44,959 nt of DNA. Origin: Verrucomicrobiia bacterium. Lineage in GTDB: Bacteria > Zixibacteria > MSB-5A5 > DSPP01. Position 1 is the first letter of the stretch. Each line of letters opens with the position of its first letter. The position numbers and the translations under genes were made by a program. Shown in pieces: positions 39,697 through 44,959 of this stretch. The notes under the pieces are model-generated. The model was given only the letters and a program-made list of their open reading frames with translations. It did no database searches and had not been told where the DNA came from. The stretch spans positions 1 through 44,959 of the forward strand of contig DATLYY010000044.1 in the NCBI GenBank assembly GCA_035574275.1, read 5' to 3'.

Positions 39697-41880
39697 TCAA
39701 TTGATTTTTACAATCCCCCCCTGCACGGTCACCATCCCGCTCCCCTTGACGTCGGTCTTGGCCCCTTCCAAGGCAAGGGAGGCATCCCCTTTGACTGAAA
39801 CCGTCTTCCCTTTAAGGTCCACCGAGGCGTCCGACTCCAGGGCCAGGGACTGCGCCCCTTTCAAACTGCTGTTACCGGCCGAGGACTCCATCGAAACATC
39901 CCCGTCCGCCTTCACGGTCACGTTGCCGGAGCATTCGATTATGAGCTGCCCGCCGGTTCCCAGCTTGATACCCTCCTTGTCGATGGCCAGAAGGGAACCG
40001 CCGACCTTCAAGGTGATGTTTTCGTCGGCGTTCAAAATTATTTCCTTGGCTTTCAAAAAATGCTGTTCGGTGGTCTCCTCGGAGTGGTTTGCCTTGAACA
40101 CCTCCGCCACGTCCCCGGTCACCGTGATGGAGTGGGTGCCGGTGATGTCGATCGCCTCTTTTCCCTCCACCTTCAAACTTCGGTCCCCTTGGATCGCCTC
40201 CATATGGTTTCCCGCCACGCTCTCGTGGCGGTCCTTTTCCACTTTTTCAATCTTGTCCTCGTGGACGATTAAATGCCGGTTTTTGCCGATCCATTCCCGC
40301 CGGTCGTTTTTGATGCGGATGTCCAAATCCTTTTCCCCGTGGATGAAAATCTGCTCCTTCCCCTTGGCGTCTTCAAAGCGGATTTCGTTGAACCCGTCCC
40401 CCCCCTTGGAGCTGTCCGATTTCAGCGTGCTTTTGGTCTTTTCATCCGGCAGCTTGTAAGGCGGCAGGTTGGCGCCGTTGTAAACCCGGCCGACGATAAT
40501 CGGCCGGTTGGGATCCCCTTCGAGGAAATCGACTAAAACCTCCTGTCCGATTCTTGGGATGTACATCGCCCCCCACCCCTTGCCGGCCCAGAGACTGGAG
40601 ACCCGCACCCAGCAGGAGGTCTTGTCATCCTTCTTCCCCTGCCGGTCCCAGGGGAACTGCACCTTCACCCGGCCGTAGGAATCGGTGTAAATCTCCTCCC
40701 CCTTCGGCCCCGTGACCCAGGCGTTCTGCACCCCCTTCACCACCGGTCTGGGGGTTATGCGGGCCGGGCGGAAGACGACCTCCTTGGGGATGCAGGTGAA
40801 TTGATTCTGATAGGTGACTTTCGGGGCGCCGGCGGCGGGGACGGCGGGCTGGGAGCCGGTGTGCGTGACGGAAGTCAATAAATATTTGCCGCCGAAGCGG
40901 GAGTGGTCGGCCAGCTCAAAGAAAAACCCCGGCAAAAAGCGCCGGCAAAGGGCCAGCCCCTCCGCCCGGCAGCGGGTGGCCTGTTCCTCCTCCAGCCGGA
41001 TTTGGGCGATATCCTTTCCCAGAGAAGTCAAATCCCCGCTTTTGAATTTCTCCGCGTCCGAGACGCCGCCCGATTCCGCCACGACATAGTAGCCGGGATA
41101 GTCGTAAATCTCCAGTTTGTCATCCCGCTTGGCCTTCGCCTCCCCCTCGACCAAAACGTCCGGCCGGGTGAAGTTGTAATCCTTTAAGGCATACTTGCCG
41201 CTTTTCAGCTCCTGGGCAAAGCGGAACTCGTACACCGCCTCCTTGGCGGCGCCGGTGGCGGAGGGCTCCCGAAAGGGGATTTTCTCCGGTTTGCCGATCG
41301 CCACGTTGGCATCCACCGAATCCCCCATCACCAAAACCGTTTCTTTATCCTTCTGCTCGAAGAAGTAGAAAATCCCCTCCTCTTCCAAAAGGCGGGAGAC
41401 GAAATCCCAGTCCGTCTCCCGGTACTGCACGCAGTACTCGCGGGCCGGGAGCGCCCGCTTCAAGGCGAAGCGGAAGCGGCTGGTGGGGATGCCGGCCCCT
41501 TTAAACACCTCCTGCACGATATCCTTGACGGTGATTTTTTGGAAAATCCGGGAGCGGTACAAACGGGAAAGAAGCCAGAACTCCGGCACCAAGGTGGCCT
41601 TGTACGGGGCGAACTTTTCCCCTTTGCCGCCCCCCTCCATCCAGGAAACGATGCCGTGGATTACCCGTTCCCCCTCCACGCTTTTGATGGTGAGCGAGGC
41701 GGGCTGGCCCACGACGGCATTCAAATCGATTTCCCAGTCCTCGCTGGCGAGCTCCAGTTGGAAATTGAACAAGCGGGAAAGCTCCTCTTTGCCGGTGAAG
41801 CCGACCACCCGCAAATCGCCGGAGTATCCCTTGGATTCAAAAAGAAAATCGGCCTCGAGGCCCCTCCGCAGTATCGCCAC
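39697..41880 (-). CDS. vgrG: T6SS spike protein VgrG (TssI)
   Basis: A 727-residue VgrG. Residues 1-350 are the gp27-like hub (DLRVVGFTGKEELSRLFNFQ, CVQYRETDWDFVSRLLEEEG, and a FARELLGL-like segment at about 140). Residues 360-480 are the gp5 OB-fold (YTDSYGRVKVQFPWDRQGK, SCWVRVSSLWAGKGWGAMYI and RPIIVGRVYNGANLPP). Residues 490-727 are DUF2345-like beta-helical repeats. There is no fused effector. It trimerises to form the puncturing spike. Start codon GTG directly abuts the clpV stop codon TAA. Family certain. Confidence 0.97.
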   Translation of the reverse strand: MAILRRGLEADFLFESKGYSGDLRVVGFTGKEELSRLFNFQLELASEDWEIDLNAVVGQPASLTIKSVEGERVIHGIVSWMEGGGKGEKFAPYKATLVPEFWLLSRLYRSRIFQKITVKDIVQEVFKGAGIPTSRFRFALKRALPAREYCVQYRETDWDFVSRLLEEEGIFYFFEQKDKETVLVMGDSVDANVAIGKPEKIPFREPSATGAAKEAVYEFRFAQELKSGKYALKDYNFTRPDVLVEGEAKAKRDDKLEIYDYPGYYVVAESGGVSDAEKFKSGDLTSLGKDIAQIRLEEEQATRCRAEGLALCRRFLPGFFFELADHSRFGGKYLLTSVTHTGSQPAVPAAGAPKVTYQNQFTCIPKEVVFRPARITPRPVVKGVQNAWVTGPKGEEIYTDSYGRVKVQFPWDRQGKKDDKTSCWVRVSSLWAGKGWGAMYIPRIGQEVLVDFLEGDPNRPIIVGRVYNGANLPPYKLPDEKTKSTLKSDSSKGGDGFNEIRFEDAKGKEQIFIHGEKDLDIRIKNDRREWIGKNRHLIVHEDKIEKVEKDRHESVAGNHMEAIQGDRSLKVEGKEAIDITGTHSITVTGDVAEVFKANHSEETTEQHFLKAKEIILNADENITLKVGGSLLAIDKEGIKLGTGGQLIIECSGNVTVKADGDVSMESSAGNSSLKGAQSLALESDASVDLKGKTVSVKGDASLALEGAKTDVKGSGMVTVQGGIVKIN

Positions 41881-44559
41881 TTAGCCAGCCATCCCGACCG
41901 TTTCGGCCTCCGTTGCGGAGGCCGCCGGCGCCCCCTCCGAAAAGCGGAAGGTGAATTCCCCGCCGCCGTCGATTCCCAAAGTCAATTTTTCCGGCAGGGG
42001 GCCCAAACTCATCCGCTGCAAAAGCTCGGTGGATATTTTCGGCAGAAGCGTCCCCTGCATGATATGGTCGATGTTGCGCGCCCCGGTTTCCACCTCCCGG
42101 CAGCGGTTGGTGATTTGCTCCACCACCGAATCCTCGTATACCAGCTTCATTTTGTGGCTGTCGAAAAGGCGGGCAACCAGCCGGTTCAGTTTCAAGCGGA
42201 CGATTTCCGCCAAGGCCTCCGGCGGCAAGGGGAAGAACGGAATCACCGTCATCCGCCCGACTAAAGCCGGCTTAAAGTGTTTGTTTAAGGTAGGGCGGAT
42301 GGCCGTTGTAATCTCTTCGGCTGTGGGACGCGGCTTGGCAAACCCCATCTGCGTGATTAAGTCCGTCGCCAGATTGGAGGTCATAAAGACCACCGTGTTT
42401 TTGAAGTCGATCAGCCGCCCCTCCCCGTCCGAAAGCATCCCCTTGTCGAAAACCTGATAGAACAGATTCATCACTTCCGGGTCGGCCTTTTCCACTTCGT
42501 CGAGAAGCACCACGGAGTAGGGGCGCTGGCGCACCGCTTCCGTCAGAACCCCCCCCTCCCCGTAGCCGACGTAACCGGGTGGGGAGCCGATAAGGCGGGA
42601 TACCGTATGCTTTTCCTGAAACTCCGACATATTGATGGTGGTGATGAACCGCTCCCCGCCGAAAAGCAAATCCGCCACGCCGAGGGCGCATTCGGTTTTG
42701 CCCACGCCGGAGGGGCCGACGAAAAGAAAAACCCCGATCGGCTTGGAGGGGTCGTTGATGCCCGCCTTGGAGGCCCGGATTCCCTTCGCCACCATCTCCA
42801 CGGCATAATCCTGGCCCTTGATGCGCTCCTTCAGTTTGGAATCGAAGTTCAAAACCGCCGAGGCGTCGTCCGCCACCATTTTGCCGACCGGGATGCCGGT
42901 CCAGTCGGAAACCACGCGGGCGATCACTTCCGGGTTCACTTCCACCGGAATCAAGACATCCTTGCCGCGCACTTTTTCCAATTTATCCCGCTCCGCTTTC
43001 AGCTTTTGCGACAAATCCCCGTTCCCCTCGGCGCCGGTTTTTTTGGCCTCTTCGACTAATTTTTTGCAGGTGGCCAAAAATTCATCCACCAGTTTTTTCT
43101 CGTTCTGCCAGCGGTCGACAAGCCCCTTCAAATTTTCGCGGTGCTTTTCGATTTCCGGGGCGATTTCGGAAAGCCGTTTGCCGTCCACCTCCGCCCCCAC
43201 GGACTGGTCTTTCAGATAAGCCGAGCGCTCCCGTTCGAGGGCTTGAATCTTCCGTTCCAAATCGTCGATGTTGGCGGGCTTGGAGGAGAGCGCGATTTTT
43301 ACCCGCGCGGCGCAGGTATCCACCAAGTCCACCGCCTTGTCCGGAAGCTGCCGGCCGGAGATGTAGCGGGAGGAAAGCTGCGCGGCGGAAACCAAGGCCT
43401 CGTCCAAAAGGGTGACGTTGTGATATTTTTCGTATTTCTCCCGCAGCCCCCGCAGCATCAAGACGGTCGAATCCACCGAGGGTTCATCTAACTTTACCAG
43501 CTGGAAGCGGCGGGCCAGGGCGGCATCCTTTTCAAAATATTTTTTGTACTCCGACCAGGTGGTGGCGGCAATCGTCCGCAGTTCCCCCCGCGCCAAAGCC
43601 GGTTTCAAAAGATTCGAAGCGTCCGAGCCCCCCGCTCCCGCGCCGGCGCCGATTAGAGTATGCGCTTCGTCAATGAACAAAATTATCGGCTTGGGGGAGC
43701 CCTTTACCTCCGAAATCACCGATTTCAAACGGTTTTCAAATTCACCTTTCACCCCCGCCCCGGCCTGCAAAAGCCCCATATCCAGCCCCAGAAGCGAAAC
43801 GTTTTTCAGCAAATCGGGAACGTCCGCTTCGGCAATGCGCAGGGCCAGTCCTTCGACCACGGCGGTTTTGCCCACGCCCGGGTCGCCGACGACGATGGGG
43901 TTATTCTTTCTGCGCCCGGCGAGGATGTCGATAATCTGGCGAATCTCCACGTCCCGGCCGAAGACCGGGTCGATTTCCCCTTTTTTGGCGCGGGCGGTGA
44001 AGTCGGTGGTAAAGCGGGCCAAAGCCGTATCCCCGGCGGGCGCCCCCTCCTCCCCCGGCTTGGCCGGCTTGGGGGTGTCCTTTTCCTCGGCGGAGGAGAC
44101 CACAATGTCGAAAAATTCCTTCTTCAACTGCTCCTTGGAAATTTCGTCAATCAAATCCCCGGCCCGGCCGGTCAAATATCTATGCGGGTTTTCCAAAAGC
44201 CCGGCAAAAAGGGCGCCGGTGCGCAGTTCGGTCAAGCCGAAATCGACCGAGCCGACCAGCCAGGATTCCTGAAACCATTCCGGCACCAAAGGCGAAAAAA
44301 CCGGCTTGCCGGGGTTGCCGGATTTCATATCGTCCAAATCCCTTTGCAAAGCGGAAACCAATCGCGGGGTTTCGATTTCGAAGCGGCGCAAAATCAAGGC
44401 GACGTCGCCGGTCAAATCCTCCACCATTTTGGAAAAAAGATGTTCGGGGGTGATTTCGTAGTGGGCGCGCGAGACGCAAAGCCCGGCGGCGGCTTCCAAA
44501 ATCTTGTGGCAGGGGTTGTTCAGTTTGCGGATAAGCGACTTCAACTCGACTTTGGCCAT
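41881..44559 (-). CDS. clpV: T6SS sheath-disassembly ATPase ClpV (TssH)
   Basis: An 892-residue AAA+ unfoldase of the ClpV/TssH type that recycles contracted TssB/TssC sheaths. The N domain (1-150, LIRKLNNPCHKILEAAAGLC) is of the ClpV kind. Two AAA+ modules follow, with Walker A GDPGVGKT (225-232) and GPSGVGKT (615-622), an FLFVGPSGVGKTECALG context, and a ClpB-like middle coiled coil (about 430-540). The SD AAAGGA precedes ATG 44559. It heads the operon; the sheath genes it should serve are outside the window, with a repeat-rich gap upstream. Confidence 0.94.
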   Translation of the reverse strand: MAKVELKSLIRKLNNPCHKILEAAAGLCVSRAHYEITPEHLFSKMVEDLTGDVALILRRFEIETPRLVSALQRDLDDMKSGNPGKPVFSPLVPEWFQESWLVGSVDFGLTELRTGALFAGLLENPHRYLTGRAGDLIDEISKEQLKKEFFDIVVSSAEEKDTPKPAKPGEEGAPAGDTALARFTTDFTARAKKGEIDPVFGRDVEIRQIIDILAGRRKNNPIVVGDPGVGKTAVVEGLALRIAEADVPDLLKNVSLLGLDMGLLQAGAGVKGEFENRLKSVISEVKGSPKPIILFIDEAHTLIGAGAGAGGSDASNLLKPALARGELRTIAATTWSEYKKYFEKDAALARRFQLVKLDEPSVDSTVLMLRGLREKYEKYHNVTLLDEALVSAAQLSSRYISGRQLPDKAVDLVDTCAARVKIALSSKPANIDDLERKIQALERERSAYLKDQSVGAEVDGKRLSEIAPEIEKHRENLKGLVDRWQNEKKLVDEFLATCKKLVEEAKKTGAEGNGDLSQKLKAERDKLEKVRGKDVLIPVEVNPEVIARVVSDWTGIPVGKMVADDASAVLNFDSKLKERIKGQDYAVEMVAKGIRASKAGINDPSKPIGVFLFVGPSGVGKTECALGVADLLFGGERFITTINMSEFQEKHTVSRLIGSPPGYVGYGEGGVLTEAVRQRPYSVVLLDEVEKADPEVMNLFYQVFDKGMLSDGEGRLIDFKNTVVFMTSNLATDLITQMGFAKPRPTAEEITTAIRPTLNKHFKPALVGRMTVIPFFPLPPEALAEIVRLKLNRLVARLFDSHKMKLVYEDSVVEQITNRCREVETGARNIDHIMQGTLLPKISTELLQRMSLGPLPEKLTLGIDGGGEFTFRFSEGAPAASATEAETVGMAG

Positions 44560-44637
44560 AGCCGTCCTTTCAAAAATTTTTAAACTAATTTAACCCTATA
44601 AAGATAAGGCCGGATTGGGGGGGAAGCAAGCGGAAAT

Positions 44638-44673
44638 AAAACAGGGATCAGGGATTGGGGATTAGGGATTAGT
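44638..44673 (-). repeat. Heptad repeat element, copy 3
   Basis: Read on the minus strand: ACT, then AATCCCT, AATCCCC, AATCCCT, GATCCCT, then GT and a T-rich end. Almost the same as copy 1 at 367-404, in inverted orientation. Confidence 0.6.
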
Positions 44674-44747
44674 GAAAGGCAAAAACAGTGGGGAAAAAGT
44701 TGTGAATTTGGAAAAATGGGCAAAAAAAGGGTAATCTTTTGGAGGGC

Positions 44748-44820
44748 CTGCAAAATCGGGGGGATTTTGCAGGGGAAAATGCAACCTCCCCTTAATCCCC
44801 TCCTTCGTAAGGAGGGGAGA
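44748..44820 (-). repeat. Inverted copy of two-hairpin dispersed element
   Basis: The reverse complement gives CCCCTCC-type hairpin 1, ATTAAGGGGAGGTT, then CTGCAAAATC-CCCCC-GATTTTGCAG (hairpin 2 at 44748-44772). It matches 1091-1162 nearly throughout. About 43.6 kb separates the two inverted copies. Confidence 0.6.
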
Positions 44821-44832
44821 AAAGGCAACCTC

Positions 44833-44861
44833 TCCCTGACCCTCTCCTAAAAGGAGAGGGG
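44833..44861. repeat. Hairpin of CCCTCTCC family
   Basis: ACCCTCTCCT and AGGAGAGGGG form a short hairpin with an AAA loop, the same family as the block at 15894-16068. Confidence 0.5.
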
Positions 44862-44866
44862 ACAAG

Positions 44867-44896
44867 AAAGACGGAGATTAGAGATCAGAGATTAGT
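44867..44896 (-). repeat. Heptad repeat element, copy 4
   Basis: Read on the minus strand: ACT, then AATCTCT, GATCTCT, AATCTCC, then GTCTTT. Same boundaries as copies 1-3 with three units. Confidence 0.55.
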
Positions 44897-44959
44897 GATT
44901 CGTCCGCTCGTCACCTCCATTTTAAAGACGATTATTTAAGGGAAGGGAGGGGCGGAGCG

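Larger units (their letters stand above)
44560..44959. other. Gene-free repeat-rich end upstream of clpV
   Basis: Contains two heptad elements, an inverted copy of the two-hairpin element and a hairpin related to the 15.9-kb block. I see no gene. An AT-rich stretch at 44580-44610 may hold the clpV promoter, but no box pair is convincing. Confidence 0.65.

Noticed and set aside
44605-44640. Promoter of clpV (TTGCTT, 17 nt, TATCTT)
   Set aside because: The -35 matches only 3 of 6 and the spacer is a run of C; too weak to annotate.

Overview
The window looks like chromosomal DNA from an uncultivated Gram-negative bacterium of the FCB (Fibrobacteres-Chlorobi-Bacteroidetes) superphylum, probably a Zixibacteria-like candidate phylum. 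This placement is inferred from content: secreted proteins end in the NPFNP / FlgD-Ig type of C-terminal sorting domain, there is an outer-membrane TonB-receptor-like barrel and an MXAN_6640-type secreted metalloprotease, and housekeeping genes are interleaved with envelope genes. Base composition is moderately GC-rich, and nearly all genes lie on the minus strand. No rRNA, ribosomal-protein operon or other phylogenetic marker that could settle the phylum is present.

Layout, left to right. 1-1347: gene-free, packed with short palindromic and hairpin repeats. 1348-5513: two tandem copies of a type IV pilus minor-pilin pair (PilW-like then PilX-like), each pair with a sigma-54 type -24/-12 motif in front and a strong terminator behind. 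5802-9046: leuS and surE. 9134-11103: a GC-rich CAAX-type protease, a DUF2200 protein, a glycosyltransferase and tRNA-Pro(GGG). 11138-14484: the der-plsY-gpsA-merR operon. 14578-15889: an AT-rich, frameshifted beta-propeller gene and a gene stub cut off by a triple-hairpin repeat. 16073-29452: a long minus-strand run of eleven genes that are overlapping or tightly spaced: RsbW-like kinase, CheY-like receiver, histidine kinase, NtrC-type sigma-54 activator, deoxyhypusine-synthase-like protein, formiminotransferase-cyclodeaminase, secreted metalloprotease, outer-membrane barrel, MFS transporter, PHP phosphoesterase and PRC/MgtE-N/CBS protein. 29756-32011: a secreted repeat protein with a strong sigma-70 promoter. 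32117-32201: tRNA-Leu(UAA). 32258-32793: a ParE/Phd toxin-antitoxin pair with a palindromic operator. 32873-34459: a GH57/DUF3536 glycosidase. 34465-44559: a compact seven-gene type VI secretion (T6SS) module. 44560-44959: repeat-rich end.

The most interesting region is the T6SS module, clpV - vgrG - VgrG-tail-like protein - LysM/PG-binding protein - metzincin-like protein without a signal peptide - signal-anchored or lipoprotein-like protein - PAAR. ClpV, VgrG and PAAR are unambiguous. The natural reading is a spike, its ATPase and a cargo protease with a possible immunity partner, in a lineage where such systems are little described. Sheath, baseplate and membrane-complex genes are not in the window.

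Two regulatory patterns also stand out. First, surE, leuS, der and probably the GH57 gene have sigma-70-like promoters with 16-nt spacers whose -10 box lies only 6-9 nt from the start codon, with no Shine-Dalgarno sequence. These mRNAs are probably leaderless. Second, both pilin pairs have sigma-54 motifs, and an NtrC-family activator with its kinase lies about 21 kb away in the same window. Several repeat families are dispersed through the intergenic gaps, including a heptanucleotide (AATCYCN)n element with conserved ends.
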